DNA of 64,000 nt, taken from Paracoccus bogoriensis. GTDB taxonomy: Bacteria > Pseudomonadota > Alphaproteobacteria > Rhodobacterales > Rhodobacteraceae. The stretch spans positions 62,001-126,000 of the forward strand of contig NZ_JAHYSR010000005.1 in assembly GCF_019431455.1 (NCBI RefSeq), written 5' to 3'. This document shows, in pieces, positions 7,793-18,167 of the stretch (within the stretch, counting starts at the first letter, position 1; each line of letters starts with the position of its first letter). The notes under the pieces are model-generated. The model worked only from the letters and a program-made list of their open reading frames with translations, was not told the origin of the DNA and did not search any database. The position numbers were made by a program, and so were the translations under genes.

Positions 7793-9835
7793 ATGTTCAA
7801 GAAGATTCTGATCGCCAACCGGGGCGAGATCGCCTGCCGCGTCATCAAGACGGCGCGCCGCATGGGCATTGCGACCGTCGCTGTCTATTCGGATGCCGAC
7901 CGCAATGCCCTGCATGTCAGGATGGCGGATGAGGCTGTCCATATCGGCCCTTCTCCTGCGAACCAGTCCTATATCGTGATCGACAGGATCATGGAGGCGA
8001 TCCGCCAGACGGGCGCGGAAGCCGTGCATCCGGGCTATGGCTTTCTCTCCGAGAACATGAAATTCGCCGAGGCGCTCGAAGCGGAAGGCGTTGTCTTCAT
8101 CGGCCCGCCCTCGGGCGCGATCGAGGCGATGGGCGACAAGATCACTTCGAAGAAGATTGCCGCCGAGGCCGGTGTCAATACCGTGCCGGGCCATATGGGC
8201 CTGATCGCCGATGCGGATGAGGCCGCGCGCATCAGCACCCGGATCGGCTATCCGGTGATGATCAAGGCCAGTGCGGGCGGCGGCGGCAAGGGCATGAGGA
8301 TCGCCTGGAACGACGACGAGGCGCGCGAGGGATTCCAGTCCTCGAAGAACGAGGCCGCCAGCAGCTTCGGCGACGACCGCATCTTCATCGAGAAATTCGT
8401 CACCCAGCCCCGCCATATCGAGATCCAGGTCCTGGCCGACCAGCACGGCAACGCGGTCTATCTGCACGAACGCGAATGCTCGATCCAGCGGCGGAACCAG
8501 AAGGTCATCGAAGAGGCCCCCTCGCCCTTTCTCGACGAGGCGACGCGGGCGGCGATGGGCGCCCAGGCCGTCGCGCTGGCCAAGGCCGTCGGCTATTGCA
8601 GCGCCGGCACGGTGGAATTCATCGTGGATGGCGACCGCAATTTCTATTTCCTCGAAATGAATACCCGGCTTCAGGTCGAACACCCCGTGACCGAACTGAT
8701 CACCGGCGTCGATCTGGTGGAACAGATGATTCGGGTCGCGGCGGGCGAGCCCCTGCCCTTTGCACAAACGGACCTGACGATCACGGGCTGGGCGATCGAA
8801 AGCCGCCTTTACGCCGAAGACCCCTATCGCAATTTCCTGCCTTCGATCGGGCGGCTGACGCGCTACCGCCCCCCGGCCGAGGTGGCGGCGGGTCCGATGC
8901 TGGCCAAGGGCAAATGGCTGGAACAGGCGCGCCGGGGCGATCGGGCGGTCCGCAATGATACCGGGGTGCATGAGGGCGGCGAGATCAGCATGTTCTACGA
9001 CCCGATGATCGCCAAGCTCTGCACCTGGGCGCCCTCGCGCCCTGAGGCCATCGAGGCAATGCGTCTGGCGCTGGACGAGTTCGAAGTCGAGGGGATCGGC
9101 CACAACCTGCCCTTCCTGTCGGCAGTGATGGACCATCCGCGCTTTGTCTCGGGCGAGATCACAACCGCCTTCATCGCCGAGGAATATCCCGAAGGCTTCC
9201 AGGGCACCACCCTGCCCGATGCCGACCTGCACCGCATTGCCGCCGCTGCCGCCGCCATGCATCGCGTGGCCGAGATCCGGCGCACGCGGATCAGCGGGCG
9301 ACTGGACAATCACGAACGCCATGTCGGCGAAAACTGGGTCGTGTTCATCGGCGATCAGGAATACCCCGTTCGCATCCGTGCCGACCGCGACGGCTCGACC
9401 GTCAGCATCGCGGGGCAGGATCTGCGCGTCGAAAGCGACTGGAAGCCGGGGCAGAGCCTTGCGCGGCTGATGGTCGATGACCGTCCGCTGGTGCTGAAGG
9501 TCGATCGCATCCCCGCGGGCTATCGGCTGCGGACGCGCGGCGCCGATCTGCGCGTCCATGTGCGCCGCCCCCGCGCGGCCGAACTGGCGCGGCTGATGCC
9601 GGTCAAGCAGGCGCCCGACACATCGAAACTGCTGCTCTGCCCGATGCCGGGGCTGGTGGTCAGGATCAATGTAGCCCCCGGGGACGAGGTGCAGGAGGGT
9701 CAGGCGCTGGCCACGATCGAGGCCATGAAGATGGAAAACATCCTGCGCGCCGAGCGCAAGGGCGTCGTCAAGTCCGTGAACGCCGAGCCGGGCCAGAGCC
9801 TCAAGGTCGATGAGATCATCATGGAGTTCGAATGA
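7793..9835 (+). CDS. pccA: Propionyl-CoA carboxylase alpha subunit (biotin carboxylase + BCCP)
   Basis: ATP- and bicarbonate-dependent carboxylation of its own biotin, then delivery to PccB. The 680 residues show, in order: the biotin carboxylase domain (MFKKILIANRGEIACRV; ATP-grasp glycine loop KASAGGGGKGMR; EMNTRLQVEHPVTE), a BT-like linker region (about 480-600) that contacts the beta subunit in PCC, and a C-terminal biotinyl domain with EAMKMEN carrying the biotinylated lysine. The length fits PCC alpha rather than the shorter AccC. GGGAGGGG precedes the ATG. The stop overlaps the next gene by ATGA. Confidence 0.96.
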   Translation: MFKKILIANRGEIACRVIKTARRMGIATVAVYSDADRNALHVRMADEAVHIGPSPANQSYIVIDRIMEAIRQTGAEAVHPGYGFLSENMKFAEALEAEGVVFIGPPSGAIEAMGDKITSKKIAAEAGVNTVPGHMGLIADADEAARISTRIGYPVMIKASAGGGGKGMRIAWNDDEAREGFQSSKNEAASSFGDDRIFIEKFVTQPRHIEIQVLADQHGNAVYLHERECSIQRRNQKVIEEAPSPFLDEATRAAMGAQAVALAKAVGYCSAGTVEFIVDGDRNFYFLEMNTRLQVEHPVTELITGVDLVEQMIRVAAGEPLPFAQTDLTITGWAIESRLYAEDPYRNFLPSIGRLTRYRPPAEVAAGPMLAKGKWLEQARRGDRAVRNDTGVHEGGEISMFYDPMIAKLCTWAPSRPEAIEAMRLALDEFEVEGIGHNLPFLSAVMDHPRFVSGEITTAFIAEEYPEGFQGTTLPDADLHRIAAAAAAMHRVAEIRRTRISGRLDNHERHVGENWVVFIGDQEYPVRIRADRDGSTVSIAGQDLRVESDWKPGQSLARLMVDDRPLVLKVDRIPAGYRLRTRGADLRVHVRRPRAAELARLMPVKQAPDTSKLLLCPMPGLVVRINVAPGDEVQEGQALATIEAMKMENILRAERKGVVKSVNAEPGQSLKVDEIIMEFE

Positions 9836-10203
9836 ACGGCCTGCTGCCACCCCTGTTTCTTGCGGCGCTGCCCGCGCTGGCGGTGGGCGCGGGCGTGCTG
9901 GTGGTGCTGGGGGGAGAGACCTTCCCCATCGGCCCGACGCGCCTGCCGATGGTCTATCTTGTGACGCCTCTGGCGGTCCTGGCCGTGTTCCAGATCGTGT
10001 TCGGCGGCCTCACCGGGCGCTGGCGGGGCTGGCGCTTCTGGGCGCTGGCGCTGCCGGTCAGCGCAATCCTCTGGGGGACGGGGCTGATCCTGTTCCTTGA
10101 CGGTCGCGCCGCGCCTGTCCCGCTGCTGCTGGCCGAGGCTGCGGCGCATCTGCTGGTCGCCGCTCTTGCGTTGGAGGCGCTGGAACGGATGCGGCGGCCA
10201 TGA
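9832..10203 (+). CDS. Small hydrophobic membrane protein coupled to pccA
   Basis: 123 residues, nearly all hydrophobic, with about four predicted membrane segments (PLFLAALPALAVGAGVLVVL; MVYLVTPLAVLAVFQIVFGG; FWALALPVSAILWGTGLIL; LLLAEAAAHLLVAALALEAL). It starts within the pccA stop codon (ATGA), so it is translationally coupled to a cytosolic carboxylase. I do not recognise the family. The spectrum of residues and unbroken hydrophobicity argue for a real gene. It ends 4 bases short of the convergent DUF4174-like gene. Confidence 0.68.
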   Translation: MNGLLPPLFLAALPALAVGAGVLVVLGGETFPIGPTRLPMVYLVTPLAVLAVFQIVFGGLTGRWRGWRFWALALPVSAILWGTGLILFLDGRAAPVPLLLAEAAAHLLVAALALEALERMRRP

Positions 10204-10207
10204 GGGG

Positions 10208-10627
10208 TCAGCGCTGCGCCTCGTTCTGCCGCATCGGCATCTGGTCGATCAGCGCGATGATCTCGGCGGGCGTCACGGGTTGGCTGCGCGAAAGCTTGAC
10301 CCCGCCATCCTTGCCGATCAGCAGCAGCGCGAAATCGCCGCCAGCGGGCAGAGGCAGATCGCTTGTTCCGGGCGCGGCGGTCAGGATCACCACGTCGCGT
10401 TCGGACAGAGCGTCGGCTTCCTGCATCAGGGCGGTCAACTGCGTCTCGATCGCGGGGCCATCCGCGACGATGACCAATGGCCGGGCCTGCCAGCGCAGCT
10501 TGTCCAGCACGCCCTGGGCCAGCGGATGGGGCGACAGATCGCCGGGCGTCGGCACGTTCGAGGCGGCAATAGCGGGCGGTGCCATGGCCAGCAGCGCAAG
10601 CGCAACAGGCACGGAAATTCGGTTCAT
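10208..10627 (-). CDS. Exported DUF4174-like protein
   Basis: 139 residues with a signal peptide (MNRISVPVALALLAMAPPAIAA). A thioredoxin-like alternating domain follows (RPLVIVADGP...RDVVILTAAPG...FALLLIGKDGGVKLSRSQPVTPAEIIALIDQMPMRQNE), which fits DUF4174, a periplasmic family of unknown function. The last motif, with Asp-Gly, a Lys/Arg turn and 'IIALIDQMPMRQ', is typical. ATG 10627 is nine bases from GAGGAG and gives the signal peptide directly; an ATG at 10633 is too close. It lies downstream of a second gene of the same family on the same strand. Confidence 0.75.
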   Translation of the reverse strand: MNRISVPVALALLAMAPPAIAASNVPTPGDLSPHPLAQGVLDKLRWQARPLVIVADGPAIETQLTALMQEADALSERDVVILTAAPGTSDLPLPAGGDFALLLIGKDGGVKLSRSQPVTPAEIIALIDQMPMRQNEAQR

Positions 10628-10681
10628 GGGCATTTTCTCCTCGCTGGAGAAAGGACGCACGCGCCGGGCGTTCGGTTCCCC

Positions 10682-11260
10682 CTATCGCTGCGCGGCGCGG
10701 CCGGTTTCCTGCCGCCTCAGCGGAAAGCGGTCGATGGCGCGGGAAATCTCGCGCACGCTCCACGGAAAAGGCTTGCGCTGCTTGACCTGCCCGTCCTTGT
10801 CCATGACCACCAGCGAAAAGCCCGAGGGGCGCAATTGCTGGCGCCAGATGCTGTTGGCGCGCGGATCGGTATCGACAATCACGATCACGTCGCGCTGGAC
10901 CAGCAGCGCCGCACCTTCGTTCAGCATCCGCATCTGGTCGGTCACCGCCGGATCGCCGGGTGTGTCGGCAAAGACCACGATGGGCCGCCGCGTCCATAAC
11001 AGCTCGTCGGGCGTGACCTCGTCGAAGCCCACGACCTCCAGCGCACCGGGTTCCTGCGACGACATGTCCCGGTCCTGGGCCTGGATTTCGGGCGCTTCGC
11101 GCTCGGCAACGGGCGGCAGGCGGGCGGGATTGCGTGGCTGGCCCCGCTCGGAGGCTGTGCTTTCGGCCTGCGGCAGCGCGGCCGGATCGGGCGGCGGCGC
11201 GTCGCGTCCCGGCCCCATCGCCGCCAGAACCGTAGCGAATATCAGGAATTTCAACTTCAT
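10682..11260 (-). CDS. Exported DUF4174-like protein with proline-rich linker
   Basis: 192 residues: a short hydrophobic N-terminus (MKLKFLIFATVLAAMG), a disordered Pro/Ala/Glu-rich linker to about residue 75, then the same fold pattern as the downstream gene (RRPIVVFADTPGDPAV...RDVIVIVDTDP...FSLVVMDKDGQVKQRKPFPWSVREISRAIDRFPLRRQE). The paralogy with 10208-10627 is clear from matching spacing of IVVFAD/LVIVAD, RDVIVIVD/RDVVILTA and DKDGQVK/GKDGGVK. A GAGGTG precedes ATG 11260. It is divergent from mcm, with 57 bases between the two starts. Confidence 0.75.
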   Translation of the reverse strand: MKLKFLIFATVLAAMGPGRDAPPPDPAALPQAESTASERGQPRNPARLPPVAEREAPEIQAQDRDMSSQEPGALEVVGFDEVTPDELLWTRRPIVVFADTPGDPAVTDQMRMLNEGAALLVQRDVIVIVDTDPRANSIWRQQLRPSGFSLVVMDKDGQVKQRKPFPWSVREISRAIDRFPLRRQETGRAAQR

Positions 11261-11317
11261 CGGCACCTCATCCTGGTCTGAATATAGGGCAGGACGTGCG
11301 GTGGGAAAGGACGGATC

Positions 11318-13453
11318 ATGACAAAACCCACGCTTCAGGATTGGCGCAAGCTGGCCGAGAAGGAGCTGAAAGGCCGCGATCCCGACAGCCTGACCTGGCA
11401 GACGCTGGAGGGAATTGCGGTCAAGCCGCTTTATACCGAGGCCGATACCGAGGGCCTGAGCCATCTGGGCAGCCTGCCCGGCCTGGCTCCCTATACGCGC
11501 GGCCCCCGCGCCACGATGTATGCAGGCCGGCCCTGGACGATCCGCCAATATGCGGGTTTCTCGACCGCCGAGGAATCGAACGCCTTCTATCGCAAGGCAT
11601 TGGCGGCGGGACAGCAGGGCGTGTCGGTCGCCTTCGACCTGGCCACCCATCGCGGTTATGACAGCGACCATCCGCGCGTCGTCGGCGATGTCGGCAAGGC
11701 CGGGGTCGCCATCGACAGTGTCGAGGACATGAAGATCCTGTTCGACGGCATCCCGCTGGACAAGGTATCGGTCTCGATGACCATGAATGGTGCGGTCATT
11801 CCGATCCTTGCGAATTTCATCGTGACCGGCGAGGAGCAGGGCCATGACCGCGCCGTTCTGTCCGGCACGATCCAGAACGACATCCTCAAGGAGTTCATGG
11901 TCCGCAACACCTATATCTATCCGCCCGAGCCCTCGATGCGGATCGTCGCGGACATCATCGAATACACCAGCCGCGAGATGCCCAGGTTCAACAGCATCTC
12001 GATCTCGGGCTATCACATGCAGGAGGCCGGCGCGAACCTAGTGCAGGAACTGGCCTATACGCTGGCCGACGGGCGCGAATATGTCCGCGCCGCCATCGCT
12101 GCGGGCATGGATGTGGACGCCTTCGCCGGGCGGCTCTCGTTCTTCTTTGCCATCGGCATGAACTTCTTCATGGAAATCGCCAAGCTGCGCGCCGCGCGCC
12201 TGTTGTGGCACCGCATCATGACCGAATTCAATCCGAAGAAGCCCGGCAGCCTGATGCTGCGGACGCATTGCCAGACCTCGGGCGTCAGCCTGCAGGAACA
12301 GGATCCCTACAACAACATCATCCGCACCGCCTACGAAGCAATGTCGGCCGCGCTTGGCGGCACGCAATCGCTGCATACCAACGCGCTGGACGAAGCGATC
12401 GCCCTGCCGACCGAGTTCAGCGCCCGCATCGCCCGCAACACTCAGCTCATCCTGCAAGAGGAAACCGGCATCACCCATGTCGTCGATCCGCTCGCCGGAT
12501 CCTACTACGTCGAAAGCCTGACGGCGGAACTGGCCGAAAAGGCCTGGGCGCTGATCGAGGAAGTCGAGGCGATGGGCGGCATGACCAAGGCGGTCGCCTC
12601 GGGGATGCCCAAACTTCGGATCGAAGAGACCGCAGCGCGGCGTCAGGCCATGATCGACAGGGGCCAGGAAGTGATCGTGGGCGTCAACAAGTATCGCAAG
12701 GAGCGCGAGGATCCGATCGACATTCTGGACATCGACAACGTCGCCGTGCGCGAGGCCCAGATCGCCCGGCTGTCGCGCATCCGCGCCAGCCGCGACGAGG
12801 CTGCGGCGCGCGCGGCGCTGACCGAGATCACCCGCCGCGCTCGCGAGGGCGGCAACCTGCTGGAGGCCGCCGTCGAGGCCGCCCGCGCCCGTGCAACCGT
12901 CGGAGAGATCAGCATGGCCATGGAAGAGGTGTTCGGCCGCCATCGCGCCGAGGTGCGCACCTTGGCGGGGGTGTATGGCGCCGCCTATGAAGGCGACGAG
13001 GGCTTCGCCCGGATCCAGCGCGACGTCGAGGCCTTCGCCGAAGAGGAAGGCCGCCGCCCGCGGATGCTGGTCGTCAAGATGGGCCAGGACGGGCATGACC
13101 GTGGGGCCAAGGTGATCGCCACGGCCTTTGCCGATATCGGCTTTGACGTGGATGTGGGCCCGCTGTTCCAGACGCCCGAGGAAGCCGCGCAGGACGCCAT
13201 CGACAATGACGTGCATGTGGTCGGCATCAGCTCTCTGGCGGCGGGCCACAAGACGCTGGCGCCCAAGCTGATCGAGGCCTTGCGGGCGCAGGGCGCGGGC
13301 GAGATCCTGGTAATCTGCGGCGGTGTCATCCCGCAGCAGGATTACGGTTTCCTGCGACGGGCCGGAGTCAAGGCGATCTTCGGCCCCGGCACCAACATCC
13401 CCCAGGCCGCGGCCGAGATCCTGGCCCTGATCCGCGAGGCGCGCCGCAACTGA
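11318..13453 (+). CDS. mcm: Methylmalonyl-CoA mutase (adenosylcobalamin-dependent)
   Basis: Isomerises methylmalonyl-CoA to succinyl-CoA, the last step of propionyl-CoA assimilation. A single 711-residue chain carries both the N-terminal substrate barrel ([61 protein letters not shown]) and the C-terminal B12 domain with the base-off motif [10 protein letters not shown] (DxHxxG) and a Gly-rich end ([11 protein letters not shown]). This is the homodimeric ScpA-like form. AAAGGA lies six bases before the ATG. The methylmalonyl-CoA epimerase and MeaB-type chaperone are not in the window. The 276 bases after the gene hold GC-rich short hairpins only. Confidence 0.97.
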   Translation: MTKPTLQDWRKLAEKELKGRDPDSLTWQTLEGIAVKPLYTEADTEGLSHLGSLPGLAPYTRGPRATMYAGRPWTIRQYAGFSTAEESNAFYRKALAAGQQGVSVAFDLATHRGYDSDHPRVVGDVGKAGVAIDSVEDMKILFDGIPLDKVSVSMTMNGAVIPILANFIVTGEEQGHDRAVLSGTIQNDILKEFMVRNTYIYPPEPSMRIVADIIEYTSREMPRFNSISISGYHMQEAGANLVQELAYTLADGREYVRAAIAAGMDVDAFAGRLSFFFAIGMNFFMEIAKLRAARLLWHRIMTEFNPKKPGSLMLRTHCQTSGVSLQEQDPYNNIIRTAYEAMSAALGGTQSLHTNALDEAIALPTEFSARIARNTQLILQEETGITHVVDPLAGSYYVESLTAELAEKAWALIEEVEAMGGMTKAVASGMPKLRIEETAARRQAMIDRGQEVIVGVNKYRKEREDPIDILDIDNVAVREAQIARLSRIRASRDEAAARAALTEITRRAREGGNLLEAAVEAARARATVGEISMAMEEVFGRHRAEVRTLAGVYGAAYEGDEGFARIQRDVEAFAEEEGRRPRMLVVKMGQDGHDRGAKVIATAFADIGFDVDVGPLFQTPEEAAQDAIDNDVHVVGISSLAAGHKTLAPKLIEALRAQGAGEILVICGGVIPQQDYGFLRRAGVKAIFGPGTNIPQAAAEILALIREARRN

Positions 13454-13729
13454 CGGCGCGGACTGCGCCCCGCGGTGCCCTGGAAGACCTTCGGCGGTCC
13501 CCCGAACCCCAGCCCGGCACCGGCGTGGGCCGGGACGCCCGATGATGCGCGCCGGGGTCGGGGCGAAGGCGCGGATGAATGGGCGCTGCCCCGCTCACCG
13601 GGCCATTCCCGTTCTGCCATCCCGAAGGTGGCGACGGAAAGCCACAGCCTCGCGCGCTTTGCCGCATCGCGCGTTGCATGGGGCCACAAGCCGCGCTAAC
13701 ACCCGCGAAATCTGGAAGCGAGGAAGCTC

Positions 13730-15019
13730 ATGTCGTCCCCTCTCCGCCTGGGTATCGCCGGGCTTGGCACCGTCGGGATCGGTGTCGTCAAGATCGTGCA
13801 GAAACATGCCGACCTGCTGGCGCTGCGGGCGGGACGGCCCATCACCATCACTGCCGTTTCGGCCCGTGATCCGCTGAAGAACCGCAGCGCCGACATCTCG
13901 GCCTACCGCTTCCAGACCGACCCCGTCGCCGTCGCCACCGCCGATGACGTGGATGTCTATGTCGAGCTGATCGGCGGCGAAAACGGCGCGGCGCGCGACA
14001 GCATCGAGGCCGCGTTGCGCGCAGGCAAGGACGTGATCACCGCCAACAAGGCGCTGCTGGCCGTGCATGGCGCCGAACTGGCCGCCCTGGCCGAAAGCCT
14101 GGGCCGCGTGATCCGCTTCGAGGCGGCCGTGGCGGGCGGCATCCCGGTCATCAAGGCGATGACGGAATCGCTGGCGGGCAATGCCATCACCCGCGTCATG
14201 GGGGTGATGAACGGCACCTGCAACTATATCCTTACGCGGATGGAAAGCGCGGGCCTGCCCTACGAGGCCGTGTTTGAAGAGGCGCGCCAGCTGGGCTATC
14301 TGGAGGCCGATCCGACGCTGGACGTGGGCGGCATCGACGCCAGCCACAAGCTGGCCATCCTGTCCTCGATCGCCTTCGGCACAAGGATCGACTTCGGCTC
14401 GGTCGAGATCGAGGGGATCGAGCGTGTCAGCATCGACGACATCCGCCGCGCCCGCGATCTGGGCTATCGCATCAAGCTGCTGGGTGTGGCGCAGATGACC
14501 GCGCGCGGGCTTGAACAGCGTATGTCGCCTTGCCTTGTCCCGGCGGACAGCCCGCTGGGCCAGCTGGTCGGCGGCACGAACATGGTCGTGATCGAGGGCG
14601 ACAGCGTGGGCCAGGTCGTGCTGCGCGGCGCGGGCGCGGGCGAAGGCCCGACTGCCAGCGCGGTCATGTCGGATGTGGTCGAGATCGCACGCGGCGTGCG
14701 CCTGCCGGTCTTCGGCCAACCCGCCGAAACGCTGGTCGCGGCCCAGCCTGCCCGAACCGCCGTGCCCGCCGCCTATTACATCCGGCTGGAATTGCAGGAC
14801 AAGCCCGGCGCGCTGGCCAAGGTGGCCACGGTTCTGGGCGATGCGGGCATCTCGATCGACCGGATGCGCCAATACGGGCAGCACAGCCCCGCCAGCGTCC
14901 CGGTTCTGGTCGTCACCCACAAGACCACGCCTGACGCGATCGACTATGCGGTCGAGGCCCTGCCCAGGACCGGTGTTCTGGTCAGCGATCCGGTCGAGTT
15001 GCGGATCGAGGAGGTCTGA
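13730..15019 (+). CDS. hom: Homoserine dehydrogenase
   Basis: NAD(P)H-dependent reduction of aspartate semialdehyde to homoserine, feeding threonine and methionine. The 429 residues show the nucleotide-binding GIAGLGTVGIGVV at the start, the catalytic region (VMGVMNGTCNYILTRM; GYLEADPTLDVGGIDASHKLAILSSIAFG, the family signature with the catalytic lysine), and a C-terminal ACT domain from about residue 350 (YIRLELQDKPGALAKVATVLGDAGISIDRM), so allosteric control is expected. It is a stand-alone monofunctional enzyme. A strong hairpin terminator follows. Confidence 0.96.
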   Translation: MSSPLRLGIAGLGTVGIGVVKIVQKHADLLALRAGRPITITAVSARDPLKNRSADISAYRFQTDPVAVATADDVDVYVELIGGENGAARDSIEAALRAGKDVITANKALLAVHGAELAALAESLGRVIRFEAAVAGGIPVIKAMTESLAGNAITRVMGVMNGTCNYILTRMESAGLPYEAVFEEARQLGYLEADPTLDVGGIDASHKLAILSSIAFGTRIDFGSVEIEGIERVSIDDIRRARDLGYRIKLLGVAQMTARGLEQRMSPCLVPADSPLGQLVGGTNMVVIEGDSVGQVVLRGAGAGEGPTASAVMSDVVEIARGVRLPVFGQPAETLVAAQPARTAVPAAYYIRLELQDKPGALAKVATVLGDAGISIDRMRQYGQHSPASVPVLVVTHKTTPDAIDYAVEALPRTGVLVSDPVELRIEEV

Positions 15020-15052
15020 GGCCGTCAGGCCCCGGCTGTCGTCGGATATGCG

Positions 15053-15084
15053 AAAGGCGCCGGAATTTCCCCTCCGGCGCCTTT
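15053..15084. terminator. Bidirectional terminator between hom and guaB
   Basis: AAAGGCGCCGGA (15053-15064) and TCCGGCGCCTTT (15073-15084) are perfect 12-base arms with an 8-base loop between the two convergent genes. The T run is only three bases on either strand, so termination efficiency is inferred from stem strength and position. Confidence 0.75.
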
Positions 15085-15099
15085 ACCGTGCCATGACAC

Positions 15100-16554
<1,455 letters not shown>

Positions 16555-16662
16555 TCATCCTTGCGGCAATGTCGTTTGGCAGTTTCCCCTTTCATGGGCG
16601 GGCGTATTTGTCCAGCCCGGCCGAGGCCGTTGCGACGACGACACGACAACGCTCTGACGATT

Positions 16663-16677
16663 ACGTGAACGTCACGT
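16663..16677. promoter_or_regulatory. ACGT-type inverted repeat upstream of the FadL-like gene
   Basis: ACGTGA-ACG-TCACGT is a perfect dyad with 6-base arms in the guaB/FadL-like divergent region, 81 bases before the porin start. ACGT-repeat operators are known for MerR-family regulators of acyl-CoA and branched-chain amino acid catabolism (LiuR) in proteobacteria. The regulator here is inference. Confidence 0.4.
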
Positions 16678-16758
16678 CATGTGCTGTCGGGAATTGATTG
16701 TCGGTCTGGCGCTGCTAGGCTGATGCCGGGGCCAGTTGGCTTGCCAAGGGAGGATGAC

Positions 16759-17883
16759 ATGAAAAAAACCATCGGCGGCCTTGCCGCACTGATGCTGACC
16801 ACCGCGCCCGCTCTCGCCGGTGGGATCGAGCGCGCGCCGCAATCGCTGGCCGTGCTGTTCGAGCCGGGCAATTACGTCGAGCTGAGCTTTGGTGGGGCCG
16901 ACCCGACGGTCAGCGGCCGCGATGCCGCGGGCTTTCGGACCGGCGATGTGGCGCAGGGCTACGGCTTCGTCGGCCTGGGATACAAGCAGCAGATCAACGA
17001 GAACCTGTCGGCGGGCCTGATCATCGAACAGCCTTTCGGCGCAGATGTGCGCTATCCGACGCAGCCAAACCCTCTTGCGCCGAACCCGGCCGTCGATGGC
17101 TCGGTCGTGCTGGGGGGAACCTTCGCCACGGTGAATTCGACCACGGTGACGGCACTGGCACGCTACAAGCTGGACAACAACATCTCGTTCCATGGCGGCA
17201 TCCGCGCCTCGCGCGCCGATGCCGAGGTGGGGCTGAACGGCCTGGGCTATGGCGCGATCTCGGGCTACAGCGTCCGCATGGATCCGGCCTGGGGCGCGGG
17301 CTACGTGATCGGCGCCGCCTACGAGATCCCCGAGATCGCAGGCCGCGTCTCGTTGACCTACAACAGCAAGGTCACGCATGATTTCGACACGCGCGAGAAC
17401 ATCAATCCCGGCGCCGTGACGACAACCTCGGTGGACACGCCGCGCTCGGTCACGCTGGAGGGACAGACCGGCGTCGCCGCCGACACACTGGTCTTCGGCT
17501 CGATCCGGTGGGTGAAGTGGTCGGAATTCCTGGTGGAACCCGCAGCTTTCACCGCCGCGACGGGCGGCGGCCTCGTCTCGCTGGAGGATACGACGACCTA
17601 CACGCTTGGCGTGGGCCGCCGCTTCACCGAAAACTGGTCGGGCTCGGTCTCGTTTGTCTATGAGCCCACGGGCGACGATCTGGTCTCGCCGCTGGCGCCG
17701 ACCAACGGGCGCAAGGGGGTCACGCTGGCCGCCGTCTATACAATGGACAATCTCAAGGTCACGACCGGCATCAACTATTCGAAGCTGGGCAATGCCCGTC
17801 CGCAGACCGCCGGCCAGCCGCGTGCGGACATGCAGGACAACGACCTCTGGGGCATCGGCATCCGCGTCGGCTACAGCTTCTGA
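16759..17883 (+). CDS. OmpP1/FadL-family outer membrane protein
   Basis: Outer-membrane beta-barrel channel for hydrophobic substrates such as long-chain fatty acids. The 374-residue protein has a signal peptide (MKKTIGGLAALMLTTAPALA), the FadL-like N-terminal SLAVLFEPGNYVELSFGG, alternating amphipathic strands, and a C-terminal strand ending GIRVGYSF with terminal Phe, typical of BAM substrates. GGGAGGA precedes the start. It is monocistronic, with an intrinsic terminator at 17903-17935. Substrate not determinable from sequence; fatty acids are the family default. Confidence 0.88.
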   Translation: MKKTIGGLAALMLTTAPALAGGIERAPQSLAVLFEPGNYVELSFGGADPTVSGRDAAGFRTGDVAQGYGFVGLGYKQQINENLSAGLIIEQPFGADVRYPTQPNPLAPNPAVDGSVVLGGTFATVNSTTVTALARYKLDNNISFHGGIRASRADAEVGLNGLGYGAISGYSVRMDPAWGAGYVIGAAYEIPEIAGRVSLTYNSKVTHDFDTRENINPGAVTTTSVDTPRSVTLEGQTGVAADTLVFGSIRWVKWSEFLVEPAAFTAATGGGLVSLEDTTTYTLGVGRRFTENWSGSVSFVYEPTGDDLVSPLAPTNGRKGVTLAAVYTMDNLKVTTGINYSKLGNARPQTAGQPRADMQDNDLWGIGIRVGYSF

Positions 17884-17902
17884 TCGCCCGCGCCCGATTT
17901 TC

Positions 17903-17935
17903 GAACGGCCCCGTCCTCGCGGCGGGGCCGTTCTT
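17903..17935 (+). terminator. Intrinsic terminator of the FadL-like gene
   Basis: GAACGGCCCCG (17903-17913) pairs perfectly with CGGGGCCGTTC (17923-17933) across a 9-base loop and is followed by TT. Strong stem, short T tract. Confidence 0.78.
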
Positions 17936-18040
17936 CGTGGCGGGCGGCAGACCTTGCCGGGGCGCTGGAATGGGAAGTTCGCTCCCCCCCGCCTCCCCTG
18001 CGCGGGCGCGCCCTTCGACCATGCGTGCTGCAGAGGGGGG

Positions 18041-18111
18041 TCCGGGGGGCTGGCCCCCCGGCGGTCGCGGGACGCAAGGCCCCGGCCGCAGAGCCGCCGC
18101 CCCCCCCCCCC
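18041..18111. repeat. Dispersed hairpin repeat, copy 1, plus poly-C tract
   Basis: CCGGGGGGC-TGG-CCCCCCGG (18041-18060) forms a hairpin and is followed by CGGTCGCGGGACGCAA (18061-18076). The same hairpin-plus-tail unit recurs at 42491-42529, where 18053-18076 matches 42506-42529 at 23 of 24 positions. A run of 12 C at 18100-18111 follows, 57 bases before the ATPase start. The rest of 17936-18167 is GC-rich with no gene seen. Confidence 0.6.
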
Positions 18112-18167
18112 TTTTCTTGGCCCGCCCGCGCGTTTAGCTAGTGCTCAGGCGACGAAAGGGGCGGCGG

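Noticed and set aside
7038-7811. 257-codon plus-strand frame overlapping the two small lipoproteins and the pccA start
   Set aside because: Serine/Pro/Arg-rich, covers two lipoprotein genes with signal peptides in another frame and a terminator.
7448-9850. 800-codon minus-strand frame opposite pccA
   Set aside because: Antisense shadow; pccA has complete domain motifs and a good ribosome site.
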